Source: Spiroplasma floricola 23-6 (GTDB lineage Bacteria > Bacillota_I > Bacilli_A > Mycoplasmatales > Mycoplasmataceae). From it: a DNA stretch of 64,000 nt. The notes beneath the pieces are model-generated. The model was not told the origin of the DNA. It was given only the letters and a program-made list of their open reading frames with translations, and did no database searches. Position numbers and translations under genes: made by a program. The stretch is from contig NZ_CP025057.1 of NCBI RefSeq assembly GCF_002813555.1, positions 496,001 through 560,000 of the forward strand, read 5' to 3'. Positions 20,057 to 30,520 of this stretch are shown piece after piece (position 1 is the first letter of the stretch; every line of letters starts with the position of its first letter).

Positions 20057-21367
20057 ATGGCAGAAATTAAAGAAACTGAATTATTATCTAATCTTGTTGA
20101 TATACAACAATTATATAAAAATGCAAGAAACACAAAAATTTCAAATGAAGATACACAAAAGTTTATTGACTCAATTTTTGGTAATTATTTTTTAGATAAT
20201 GACAATATAAACTTTTTACTTAAAAATGGTTACAATTTTTTCTCATTTGATGATGAAGAATTATGTTTTTGTTTAAGTGGTTTTCAATTTAAAAATTGCT
20301 GTAAATTAGAATTAAAGAATGAAAAAAATAAAAATTATATTCCGTTCATTAAAGCAATTATTAAATTTGAAAAATATAAAGATTACTTAGAATTTTCTTC
20401 AAAATTATTTGAAAAAGTATATTTAAAATTAGCAAAAAATGAAAAATGTAACTTACCATATTGTCAAAGTAGTGCAGTTGAAAATTCACTATATAATATA
20501 AATTTTGATGAAAATGATTATGTTTCATCAAATAAAAGAAATATATTTGATAATTATTATCAAATGGGTTTATCATTTTTTAATAGAGTAGAAAATAATC
20601 AATTTAAATTCTTTGGCTTTTGTAAGGAACACGATAATCAAATTAAAAGTATTAAAATAACAAAAGATAGTGTGGATCAAGATATTCTGCTTTTAAATTT
20701 TGTAACTATTGTTTATAAATTATTTATTGCAAGAGTTCAATTACAAGTTTTAAAAGAAGAATTTAGAAGTTATTTTAACTCTATAGATGAAGAAAATATT
20801 AAAACTTTATTTATATATAATTTAAAAAAAATATCTAATCATGTAAGTTCCTTATTAGAATTTTATAGTTTTTTTATTGAATCATTAAAAGGGGAATCAA
20901 TGAAATATGAAATTATTAAATTTACTTTAGCTAAAACAAATAATTTTAAAATCTTTGATGTTATCCAACCTCAAATTACACCAGAAAATTTTAATGTTAT
21001 TAATTCAATTAATAATATTTTTCTTACAGAAAAATTTGCAACTATAGTTATGCAAGAAGATAAAAAAAACTCATTTGTAACAATGGTTTTTGATAAAACA
21101 AATAAAAGTGTTAAAGATTTCTTTGATCAATATTTAAAAATTATTAAAAGAAATAGTAAAAGTGAAGAGGCATTTATTTCAAATTGTGCTTTAATTTTAG
21201 CTGACAATATTATCTATAATGAAAAATGATTTAACAAGTTAGAAGAGCAAGAAAAATACTTATACTCTGCTTTAAATAAATTTAGATTTGAACATCCAAA
21301 TATGGGACAAGAATATTTAAAAATGAAATTTTTTGCAGGTTTTAATAAAGGAAATAATTTCTTTTAA
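20057..21367 (+). CDS. SEC-C-motif-like zinc protein of unknown function
   Basis: 436 aa from ATG 20057, which has GGGGA upstream; an in-frame TTG at 20018 is less likely because it lies before that site. Residues 70-82 read C-F-C-L-S-G-F-Q-F-K-N-C-C, which follows the SEC-C zinc pattern C-x-C-x-S-G-x-x-x-K-x-C-C (normally found at the end of SecA and in many small proteins). A second cluster, C-N-L-P-Y-C near residue 130 and F-C-K-E-H near 185, could be another zinc site. The rest is helical with Lys/Asn/Phe-rich segments. Function is unknown. A strong hairpin follows. Confidence 0.65.
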
Positions 21368-21404
21368 TATAGTATTTTTATATCCTATTGTTTTATTGAA
21401 ATAA

Positions 21405-21432
21405 AAAATGCTGCTTTATTTAGCAGCATTTT
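21405..21432. terminator. Bidirectional terminator
   Basis: Perfect 11-base stem AAAATGCTGCT ... AGCAGCATTTT with a six-base loop, between the convergent genes at 20057 (plus) and 21438 (minus). A-rich left and T-rich right arms let it work both ways. Confidence 0.85.
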
Positions 21433-21437
21433 AAATA

Positions 21438-21614
21438 TTATAAAGAATGTTCTCAGTCTATATTATTTTCTTCATCTTTATTTTTTTTATAACAACTATC
21501 GCATACAAAAATAGCTACTTCATCGTTAATATTTTCATCATAAACATAGATTCTTTTTTTATCCATAAAATTTAAATCATTGTTACAATCAGTATTTTGA
21601 CATTGCTCTTTCAT
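21438..21614 (-). CDS. Small zinc-ribbon-like protein
   Basis: 58 aa, start at 21612-21614 on the minus strand, behind a strong AGGGAGTG site. Cysteines are arranged as C-Q-N-T-D-C near the start and C-D-S-C in the middle (V-F-V-C-D-S-C-Y-K-K), a likely zinc ribbon. It is acidic at the C-terminus, with one TGA Trp codon five residues from the end. Too short to classify; a regulator or RNA/DNA-binding accessory is possible. Confidence 0.7.
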
Positions 21615-21699
21615 ATTTTTCACTCCCTAGTATTATTTTACTTAATATTGCTAAAAAAGATAGTTAGATATATTAAAAAAGAAGATTTTTATATAAAAA

Positions 21700-21731
21700 A
21701 AAAAAAAAAAACGATAATATATCATTTTTTA
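21700..21731 (-). terminator. Terminator of guaC with a long U tail
   Basis: On the minus strand AAAAATGATA ... TATCGTTTTT forms a stem (one G-U pair), followed by the complement of a 17-base A tract at 21695-21711. It lies directly after the guaC stop. Confidence 0.7.
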
Positions 21732-22691
21732 GAAATTACTTGTTTTTAATATAACATAATCTACTTTTTTAATATCTTTTAATGTTCTTCCTCCAGAATA
21801 TGAAATAGATGATTGTAAATCTTCTTGCATTTCTTTGTAGGTTTCCATTAATTTACCTCTAACTTTAATTAATTCTTTTTTTCCTTCAACATATCTTTTT
21901 TCACCTTTATTATATTCACTTGCGCTTCCATAATATTCTTTAAATAATTCTCCATCAATTGTAACATTATTTCCTGGTGATTCTTCATGAGCTGCAAATA
22001 AACTACCAATCATGCACATAGTTGCTCCAAATCTTATTGATTTTGCAATGTCACCGTTAACTCTTAAACCTCCATCAGCAATAATTGGTTTATGAGCTGC
22101 TTTGCTACATCATTTAATAGCACCCAATTGTCATCCACCAGTTCCAAAACCAGTTTTTAATTTAGTAATACATACTCTTCCAGGTCCAACTCCAACTTTA
22201 GTTGCATCAGCACCTCAGAATTCTAAATCTCTTACTGCATGGGGTGTTCCAACATTTCCTGCTATTATAAATGTTTTATTTTCTAAGTGTTTTCTAATAT
22301 GTTCAATCATATTTCTAACGCTTAGTGAATGTCCGTGAGCTATATCAATTGTTATATAGTCAGGAATTACATTTTCTTTTGCAAGTTTTTCAATAAGTTT
22401 ATAGTCTTCTTTTTTAACTCCTACACTAATTGATGAAATCAATTTTTTTTCTTTCATTTTTTTTGTAAATAAAAATGAATCAACATTAAATCTATGCATT
22501 ACATAAAAATGTCCTTCTTTTGCAAGCATTTCACATATTTCTTCATTAATAACTGAAGCCATGTTTGCTGGCATAACTGGCATTTTAAATGTATATTTTC
22601 CAAGTTTTGTTTCTGTGTTACATTCACTTCTTGAATTTACTACACACATACTTGGTATAAGTTGTATATCTTCATAGTCAAAAGCGTACAT
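21729..22691 (-). CDS. guaC: GMP reductase
   Basis: 320 aa, the GuaC/IMPDH fold. It converts GMP to IMP with NADPH, allowing guanine nucleotides to be recycled to adenine nucleotides. D-Y-E-D-I-Q-L-I-P is the N-terminal signature. The catalytic Cys is in G-P-G-R-V-C-I-T-K, followed by [11 protein letters not shown], typical of the Firmicutes GuaC branch rather than IMP dehydrogenase; no CBS domains are present. P-I-I-A-D-G-G and R-F-G-A-T follow. TGA Trp codons join two segments. ATG at 22689-22691 is preceded by AAGGAGAAA. Purine salvage fits a mollicute lacking de novo synthesis. Confidence 0.93.
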
Positions 22692-22764
22692 TTGTATTTC
22701 TCCTTATGTCCTAACAAATTATAGCAATAAAATATAAATAAATAAGGTTTTTTAAGTTATTTAT

Positions 22765-23367
22765 TTAAAAATTTTTAGCTGCTTTAATTATTTGATCTGC
22801 TATTGTATCTATTGCTTCATCTGGATTTGTTGTTGAAACTGGAGCAATTTTTGTTCCTGCAAATAGAATAGGTTCATTTACTTTTGCACCTACAAAGTTT
22901 CATGTTCCTTTTAGAAACTCTGTATGATTTCCTCATGGATATCATCCAAAAGGAGCTCCTTGTGTAGTTAGGATTTGAACAGTTAAATGTTCTAATAATC
23001 CTTTTGCATCTCCTTTTTTAACATATTTATATGAAAAAGTTTGATCTGCTAATAGAACATGATCTAGATAATTTTTAATTAAACCAGACACGTTAAAATT
23101 ATTCATTGGACTTGATATAACTATTTTATCTACTTCTTTTAATTGATTAATATATTTTAAAGCATCGTTTTCATTGAAATATACTCCAAAGTTTTCTCTT
23201 GATAAAGTTTTGTGAGCCATTTCTTCTTTATTTAAATCTAAATTAATTATTTCATCATCTGGATTTAAAGCTTTGTATTCTTTAATAAATCTATTTGTTA
23301 AAGCTAATGAAAATGATTTTTCAGCAGGACTAACTGTTCCTGTAATTACTAACACTTTTTTTGACAT
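22765..23367 (-). CDS. FMN-dependent NADH-azoreductase / flavodoxin-fold quinone reductase
   Basis: 200 aa flavodoxin-like fold. The start, V-L-V-I-T-G-T-V-S-P-A-E-K-S-F-S, is the FMN phosphate loop. S-S-P-M-N-N-F-N-V-S-G-L-I-K-N-Y-L-D matches the AzoR/acpD block (P-M-Y-N-F-x-x-P-x-x-L-K-x-x-x-D). T-Q-G-A-P-F-G-W-Y-P-W-G is the third FMN contact, with Trp from TGA. The enzyme reduces quinones or azo compounds with NAD(P)H through FMN; the natural substrate in Mollicutes is unclear. Strong site AAGGAGAG before ATG 23365-23367. It lies 73 bases upstream of guaC on the same strand. Confidence 0.88.
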
Positions 23368-23467
23368 AATTTCTCTCCTTATCGCTAGTTTAATTTTATA
23401 ATTAAATTAATAAAAATAATTTATTAATTTAAGAAATTATATATAAAATAAATAAAAGAGGTATAAA

Positions 23468-24091
23468 ATGGAAAAAGTTACAATAATTATTATTGCTGGG
23501 GGAAGTGCTGGGGGAAAAACAACTGTAGCACAAACAATAGCAAATGAAATTTTTATGGACAAAGATGTAGTACATTTATCAATGGATAGTTATTATAAAG
23601 ATTTTAGTGATTTATCTTTTGAAGAAAAGCAAACTTTAAATTTTGATCATCCCAGTTCATTAAATATAGAATTACTTTGTCAACATTTAGATAATTTAAA
23701 ACAGTTTAAATCTATTGATGTTCCTGTTTATGATTTTAAAACTCATTCACTTAAAAATGAATTTATTAAAATAAATCCTTCAAATGTTGTTATTTTAGAT
23801 GGTATTCTTTCTTTACATATAGAGGAAATCAGAAAAAGAGGAGATATTAAATTATTCATTAGAACTGATGATGATATAAGATTTATCAGAAGACTTTTAA
23901 GAGATGTTAATGAAAGAGGAAGAAAACTAGAAGATGTTGTTAATCAATATCTAAATACTGTAAAGCCAATGCATAAATTTTTTGTAGAGCCATCTATTGA
24001 TTATGCTGATTTAATTATTCCTTATTATGAAGGTAACAATATTGCAATTGACATGGTCGCTTCAAAAATAAGTAGTCTGCTAAAAAAATAA
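23468..24091 (+). CDS. udk: Uridine kinase
   Basis: 207 aa. It phosphorylates uridine and cytidine with ATP or GTP in pyrimidine salvage. Walker A is G-G-S-A-G-G-K-T-T near residues 11-19. M-D-S-Y-Y-K-D, then N-F-D-H-P-S-S, then D-V-P-V-Y-D-F are the nucleoside-binding blocks. D-G-I-L carries Walker B, and I-R-R-L-L-R-D-V-N-E-R-G-R is the lid. ATG 23468 follows AAAAGAGGT. It is divergent from the azoreductase across 100 bases. A terminator follows at 24117. Confidence 0.95.
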   Translation: MEKVTIIIIAGGSAGGKTTVAQTIANEIFMDKDVVHLSMDSYYKDFSDLSFEEKQTLNFDHPSSLNIELLCQHLDNLKQFKSIDVPVYDFKTHSLKNEFIKINPSNVVILDGILSLHIEEIRKRGDIKLFIRTDDDIRFIRRLLRDVNERGRKLEDVVNQYLNTVKPMHKFFVEPSIDYADLIIPYYEGNNIAIDMVASKISSLLKK

Positions 24092-24116
24092 AATCATTTT
24101 AACCATTAATATATAA

Positions 24117-24145
24117 AGAAAATGAGTTGGAAAACTCATTTTTTT
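24117..24145 (+). terminator. Terminator after udk
   Basis: AATGAGTT GGAA AACTCATT hairpin followed by seven or more Ts. Confidence 0.85.
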
Positions 24146-24201
24146 GATAAAATTTTTCTCATATTTAATGTTTTTTTAGTAATTTTTATGAAAAAAACAA
24201 T

Positions 24202-24228
24202 AAAAACCCCTTAAATAAAGGGTTTTTT
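24202..24228 (+). terminator. Second U-tailed hairpin upstream of parE
   Basis: AAAAACCC ... GGGTTTTT stem with a 10-base loop and following Ts, 66 bases before the parE ATG. It may back up the udk terminator. If the parE promoter lies upstream of it, it would act as an attenuator. Confidence 0.5.
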
Positions 24229-24293
24229 AAGAAAATTGACATTAAATATTTAAATGTGATATATTTATTCTAAATGGAATATGAGGTAAAAAT

Positions 24294-26228
24294 ATGAATG
24301 AAAATAATAAAGATTTATCTTATACAGAAGATAGTATTCAGATTTTAGAAGGTTTAGAAGCTGTTAGAAAAAGACCAGGTATGTATATTGGTTCAACTGA
24401 TTCAAGAGGACTTCATCATCTAGTTTGAGAAATTGTAGATAATTCAATTGATGAAGCATTAGCAGGTGTTTGTACAGAAATTAATGTTTCAATCGAAAAA
24501 GATGGATCAGTAACTGTAAAAGATAATGGTAGAGGAGTGCCAATTGGGAATTATAAAGGTACAACTCAATCAACTCCAGAAATAATATTTTCAGTTTTAC
24601 ATGCTGGGGGTAAATTTGGTGGAGATGGTTATAAAACTTCAGGAGGACTTCACGGTGTTGGTTCTTCAGTTGTTAATGCACTTTCAAGTAAATTTAAAGT
24701 AACTATTTATAGAGATGGTGTTATTTCTAAAATCAAGTTTGCAAATGGTGGTAAATTAGTACAACCTTTAAAACAAATTGGAACAAGTAAGCAAAATGGA
24801 ACAGTTGTTAATTTTTTGCCTGATGAAACAATGTTTTCAACAACTAAGTTCTCTTTTTCAACAATTAGTGAAAGACTAAAAGAGTCAGCACTATTAAATT
24901 CAGGACTTAAGTTAACATTGAAAGATAATAGAAGTGATAAATATGTTGAATATATTTATGAAAATGGTTTAACAGAATTTGTAAATGAACTTAAAGGAGG
25001 TCAAAAATCTTTATGTTCTCCAATTTTATTAAAAGGAAGCGAACAAAATATTGATGTGGAGATTGCTTTAACATATACAACAGATTTTTCAGAAACAGTT
25101 TTAGGTTTTGCCAATAATGTTAAAACAAGTGATGGGGGAACTCATGTAACTGGTTTTAGAACAGGTTTAGTAAAAGCATTAAATGAATATGGAAAAACAG
25201 AAAATATTTTAAAAGAAAAAGATAAAAGATTAGATTCATCTGATATAAAGGAAGGCTTAATTGCTATTGTTACTGTTAAAGTTCCTGAAGATTTAATTCA
25301 ATATGAGGGACAAACTAAAGGAAAGTTAGGTACTAGTGAAGCAAGAACTGCTTGTGAAAAAGTTACAGAACAAAGTATTAGTTTTTGATTACAAGAAAAT
25401 AAAACAATAGCTATCTCTATTATTGAAAAAGCTCTTTTAGCAAGAAAAGCAAAAGAAGAGGCAAGAAAAGCAAGACAAGCTGTTAGAGATCAAAAATCTA
25501 AATTTAAAGCAAGAAATATGCTTGGTAAATTAACTCCTGCACAAGGTAAAAATAAAGAAGATAATGAATTATTCTTAGTGGAGGGAGACTCAGCTGGAGG
25601 AAGTGCAAAATCAGGAAGAGATAGAAAATTCCAAGCTATTTTGCCTTTAAGAGGTAAAGTTATTAATGCAGAAAAAACTAAATTAATAGACTTATTAAAA
25701 AATGAAGAAATAACAACAATTATTAATGCAATTGGTGCAGGTATTGGAAGTGATTTTGATTTAAGTGATTCAAATTATGGAAAAATAATTCTAATGACCG
25801 ATGCTGACACTGATGGAGCACATATTCAAACATTGCTATTAACGTTTTTCTATCGTTATATGAAGGAATTGATAATAAACAAAAATATTTATATTGCTAT
25901 GCCACCTTTATTTAAAGTAACAACAGGTTCAAATAAAAAGGACTTTATTTATTTATGAACTGAAGATGAATTAACAAAGTTTATGAAAAAAGCAAAATCA
26001 AAACTGGAAATTCAAAGATATAAAGGGTTAGGAGAAATGAACGCTGACCAACTTTGAGAAACAACAATGGATCCAGAATATAGAAAGTTAATTCAAGTTA
26101 CAATTGATGATGCACTTGCTGCAGAAAATTCGTTTAGAACTTTAATGGGAGATAATTCTGAAAAAAGAAAAGAATGAATTGAAGAAAATGTAAAATTCAC
26201 ACTTGAAGAAAAAGTTGAATTTATTTAA
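24294..26228 (+). CDS. parE: DNA topoisomerase IV subunit B
   Basis: 644 aa GHKL ATPase subunit of topoisomerase IV, which decatenates replicated chromosomes. [10 protein letters not shown] holds the ATP-binding Glu/Asn. D-N-G-R-G-V-P-I and [14 protein letters not shown] are the N and G boxes. The TOPRIM domain carries [15 protein letters not shown] (around residue 425) and [18 protein letters not shown] is typical of ParE; parC as neighbour supports ParE over GyrB. Trp codons are TGA. ATG 24294 follows ATGAGGTA. The next gene starts 33 bases later. Confidence 0.95.
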
Positions 26229-26261
26229 TCAATAATAAGTATTTAAAGGGGTGATAATAGT

Positions 26262-27242
26262 ATGGAAAGCAAATTGAATTTTAATCAAAAGGTACAGATT
26301 ATTTTAAGTAAATTTGAAGAGCACAATAAAATAAATAAAGATATTAAAAGATATGGAAATATATTTAATACTTTTGCTTTTACTTGAGAAATTAAAAAAC
26401 CAAATTTATTTTTTGAATTAAAATCAACTGATTATGATGAAAATAATTTTTCCATTACATCACTTGCCGGAGAACAATCAATTGAAATAAATATTGAAAA
26501 TGATAATGAAGTTAACTGATTAATAAAAACACTTAATAAATTTATTGAAAAATCTTATAAAACAATGAAAAAAGCAAGAGAATTTTCAAAACCTAATGTA
26601 GGAATTTTAATTTATGATGAATTCACTGATTCTTACTTTTTAAATCCAACAACAGGACCAATTCTTTTAAAATCCAAAGAAATTTTAAAAGAAATTTCTT
26701 CAACAAGAATTGATATTTTTAATATTTTTATTAATTTGCGTTCTATTGCTGTTGAAGAAGACAGAAGAATTGAAATTTTTGGTTATTCAAAACAACAAAT
26801 CATCAAATCAATTAATCAATCAATTAATAATATTAAAGAGTGCTCTACTAAAATAAGAAAAATAGAGGGTATTCCAAGATATATTGCAACATTAAAGCAA
26901 GAAGAAGAAAAAATCTTTTATAATAATTATGCAACAGTCAATTATGATTTAGAAAGTGAAAATCTTAAAAAAGTTAATGAAGTTCAAGTAGAAGCTAATT
27001 TGGAAAAGATTGAAGATTTAGAAAAAATATATATTCAAATAAGAAGAGATGAAGAGATAAACAAAACAATGATGGATTTAGCAAGAAGTTTAATTGCAAA
27101 AAATGAACCTAAACTTTATACACAAAATTCAATAACAGGTATGTGAACATTATCAAAAGAAGGTAGAGATACCATGAGAAATCTAAATATAATTGATTTC
27201 ATTAATACAGATATTAGTGAAATCAATTATGAAATATATTAG
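26262..27242 (+). CDS. Unknown protein encoded between parE and parC
   Basis: 326 aa from ATG 26262, with AAAGGGGTG upstream. It sits in the same orientation 33 bases after parE and 12 bases before parC; its TAG stop overlaps the parC ribosome-binding site (TAGGAGG), so expression of the three genes is coupled. It is soluble, with no signal or membrane helix. Residues 1-95 are mixed alpha/beta (a Trp in F-A-F-T-W-E-I-K-K-P), and residues 105-290 are helical, with long charged coils (I-N-Q-S-I-N-N-I-K-E, then V-E-A-N-L-E-K-I-E-D-L-E-K-I-Y). TGA Trp codons occur at about residues 42, 86 and 295. I recognise no family. Location suggests a link with chromosome topology or segregation. Confidence 0.75.
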
Positions 27243-27254
27243 GAGGAAAATATA

Positions 27255-29960
27255 ATGGCAGTTAAAGATGAAAAGGGAATTATTAATTTTGCACTTGAAG
27301 AACTGATGGGTGATCGTTTTGGAAGATATGCTAAATATATCATCCAAGAAAGAGCCTTACCTGATGTTAGAGATGGTTTAAAACCAGTACAAAGACGTAT
27401 TTTGTTTACAATGAATGAAATCAATTTAACTCATGACAAAGCATACAAAAAATCAGCTCGTGTTGTTGGGGATGTAATTGGTAAATACCACCCTCATGGA
27501 GATACTTCTGTTTATGATGCTCTTGTTCGTATGAGTCAACATTGAAAATTAAATATTCCTTTAGTTGATATGCACGGTAATAATGGATCAATTGATGGAG
27601 ATAGTGCAGCTGCAATGCGTTATACTGAAACAAGACTTGCAAAAATTTCAAGTATAATTTTAGCAGATCTTCAAAAAAATACTGTTTTATTTGCTCCAAA
27701 CTATGACGATTCAGAAAAAGAACCAACTGTTTTACCTGGATATTTTCCAAATATTTTAGTTAATGGAGCAACTGGAATTGCTGCAGGATATGCAACAAAT
27801 ATGCCTCCACACAATATTGTTGAAGTAATTGATGCAATTATTGCAACAATTAAAAATCCGCAAATTAAATTAACAGATATTTTAAAAATTGTAAAAGGTC
27901 CAGATTTTCCAACTGGGGGAATTGTAATGGGACAAGAGGGAATTGAATCTGCATTTGAAACTGGAAAAGGAAGAATTATACTTCAATCAAAAATGCACAG
28001 AGAAGAAGACAATATTGTTATTGATGAAATTCCTTATGAAGTTGTTAAACAAGATCTTGTAAGAAAAATAGGAGATGTTGTTGACGCAAATCCACAAATT
28101 GAAGTAAAAGAAGTTAGAGATGAAACAGATAGAACTGGATTAAGAATTGTAATTGAATTATCTCCAAAAGCAGACTATGAAATTACAAGAAAATTCTTAT
28201 TAAAAAATACACCATTACAAGTTTCATATAATTATAATAATGTTGTTATTGTTGATAAACAACCAAAACAATTAGGTATTATTCCAATAATTAATGCTTA
28301 TATAAAACACTATAAAGAAGTTTTTACAAGAAAAACTCAATATGATTTAGATAAGGCAGAAAAAAGATTAGAAATAATTGATGGTTTAATAAAAGCAATC
28401 TCTATTTTAGATGAAGTAATACAAATTATTAGAAATTCATCAAATAGAAGTGATGCTATTGCTAACTTGATTCAAAAATATGAGTTTAGTGAAACACAAG
28501 CTATTGCTATTGTTGATTTAAGACTTTATAGATTAACTTCAACTGATATTGTTAAATTAGAAGAAGAAAAAAAAGAACTTGGACAATTAATCTCTGAATT
28601 TAAATCAATATTAGGAGATGTAAAAGTTTTAGATTTAAAAATAATTGAACAATTAACAAAAACAAAAACTGAATTTAAAGTTCCTAGAAGAAGTGAAGTT
28701 GTAGGCGAAATTGAAAACATTGATGTAGAAATTAAAAAAACAATTGTAGAAAAAGATTACACAATTTGAATCTCACAAGATGGTTATCTAAAAGCAATTG
28801 AAGACTCACAACTTGGAAAAAACTCAATGGAAGACTTTAAACGTAAACCAAATGATATTTGAATTTCACAAGTGCCTGCTTCAAGTTTAGATTTTATTTT
28901 ATTAGTATCAAGTGCAGGAACATACTATTCTATTCCTGTTTATAAGATTACTCCAAGTAAATGAAAAGAAACAGGAATGCATATAAATAAAGTTGCAACA
29001 ATTTCAGGAAATGAAAAAATTCTTGCTGCATTTGTTGTAAAAAAATTTGAAAATGCAAAACAAGAAATATTGTTAGCAACTAAAAAAGGTATGATTAAAC
29101 GTACTCCAATTGAAGATTTGAAAACAAAATTATTTTCTAAACCATTTAGAATTATTAAATTACAAAATGAAGATGAACTTGTGTCTGCTTCATTAGTAAC
29201 ATCTCAAACAAGAACAGTAACAATGCTTACAAGAACTGGATTTGCAGTTAGATATGATATTGCAGAAATTCCTTCTGCAGGTCCAAATGCAAAGGGTGTT
29301 AAATCAACAGTTGTTAAAGATGAAGATATTGTTGCAGGTAAAGCATTTACAACTGGAGATGTTCTAATAATTACAAATAAAGGTAATGTTAAAAAAATTA
29401 AACAAGATCTTGTTCCAATTATGACAAGACCAAAACGTGGTGTTAGATTATATCCATGAAATAAAAAACGTGATGAATTTGCAACATTCTTATACAATGT
29501 TCAAACAAAAGATATTCTAAATATTTTAGATGAAGAAGATAACTTAACACAATTAAATGTTAAAAACTTTAAATTTGCTGAATTAGAAGATGTACCTGAA
29601 GATTTAGATATGCCAGAAATAATAACAAGTACTTTAGAAAAATCATTTATTATTAAAAATGGTGATATGCCACCAGCTCCAAGAAGTGGTGATGAAGAAA
29701 TTGCTAAAGTTATTGAACCTAAGAAAAATATTGTAGAAAAAGAAAAAGTTGAAAAAAAGAAAGTTGTTAAAGAAACACAAGAAGTTGAAAAACATATTGA
29801 AGTTAAAAAAGTAGAAAAAAATGAAGTACTTGAAAAAACAAATGAAACTAAAAATATTGAAGTAAAATTAGTTAACAATTCAAAATTAGAAAAAGATAAT
29901 TCAAATATTGAAGATGAAGATACAAGTGAACTTAAAATAGATATAGATGATCTAGTTTAA
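27255..29960 (+). CDS. parC: DNA topoisomerase IV subunit A
   Basis: 901 aa. The N-terminal breakage-reunion domain has [22 protein letters not shown], then R-I-L-F-T-M-N, and the catalytic Tyr123 in M-R-Y-T-E-T-R. The C-terminal part contains beta-pinwheel repeats (about residues 500-770). The final ~110 residues are a low-complexity tail rich in Lys and Glu ([10 protein letters not shown] and similar), ending in acidic D-I-D-D-L-V. Such a tail is longer than I expect of typical ParC. ATG 27255 follows TAGGAGGAAAATATA. TGA codons replace Trp at about residue 97 and elsewhere. Forms the heterotetramer with ParE. Confidence 0.95.
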
Positions 29961-30024
29961 AAAACTTCTAACTATTTAATATTCTTAAATAGAAGAATTA
30001 CTTTTAATTTAAAATAAAAAATTA

Positions 30025-30048
30025 TAAATACTTTCTAAGTATTTTTTT
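30025..30048 (+). terminator. Terminator after parC
   Basis: AAATACTT TCT AAGTATTT hairpin with T run, before the next gene at 30077. Confidence 0.75.
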
Positions 30049-30076
30049 GTTTTATTTATGGTTAAATTATTAAGAA

Positions 30077-30520
30077 ATGAGTGATAACTTGATTATTCAA
30101 ATTATTGGTTTATATGAAAAAGATAATAGAAATTTAGCGAAATATTTATCAAAAAAATACTCAATGATTTTTTTAGATATATCGTATTTTACAAACAATA
30201 ATAAAAAAGAAATGATTGATAAATACAGTTCATTTATTTTGAATAACAAAGATTTTATTATAACTGGTTCAATGAGTGAATTAATTTATTCATCTTTTTA
30301 TAATAGAGATTACTTAATTTGATTGGATAAAAAAGATGAAGAAAAAATAAATAATAATATTAAAATACATAAATTTAATTCTTTATATAAAGAATTTGTA
30401 ATGGCTAAGTCTTTTAAAATAATTATTGATTCAAATTTAAATTTAAAAGATCAAGAAAAAATATTTTTAAGTATTATGGAGAAAAATAATTATGATTACA
30501 TACAAGGGAAAAATAAGTAG
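30077..30520 (+). CDS. Hypothetical protein overlapping recD2
   Basis: 147 aa from ATG 30077. The first 80 residues look like a small alpha/beta fold: I-I-Q-I-I-G-L-Y-E-K-D, then S-M-I-F-L-D-I-S-Y-F, then D-F-I-I-T-G-S. This strand-turn-helix order recalls a nucleoside-kinase fold without the Walker A lysine, so any such kinship is tentative. One TGA Trp separates the two parts. Its last 29 bases overlap the start of recD2 (30492), so translation is probably coupled. Weak ribosome-binding site (TAAGAA). Confidence 0.6.

Noticed and set aside
21695-21711. A17 tract as a phase-variation site
   Set aside because: It lies downstream of guaC and forms the U tail of its terminator, not a promoter.
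29501-29878. Minus-strand Ser/Phe-rich open frame in the parC tail
   Set aside because: It arises from the complement of the Lys/Glu repeats.
24294-29960. gyrB/gyrA instead of parE/parC
   Set aside because: TOPRIM block with R-G-K-V-I-N-A-E-K and the A-subunit features favour topoisomerase IV, although a phylogeny would settle it.
29961-30024. CTATTTAA ... TTAAATAG inverted repeat after parC as a terminator
   Set aside because: No T run follows; the hairpin at 30025-30048 is the better terminator.
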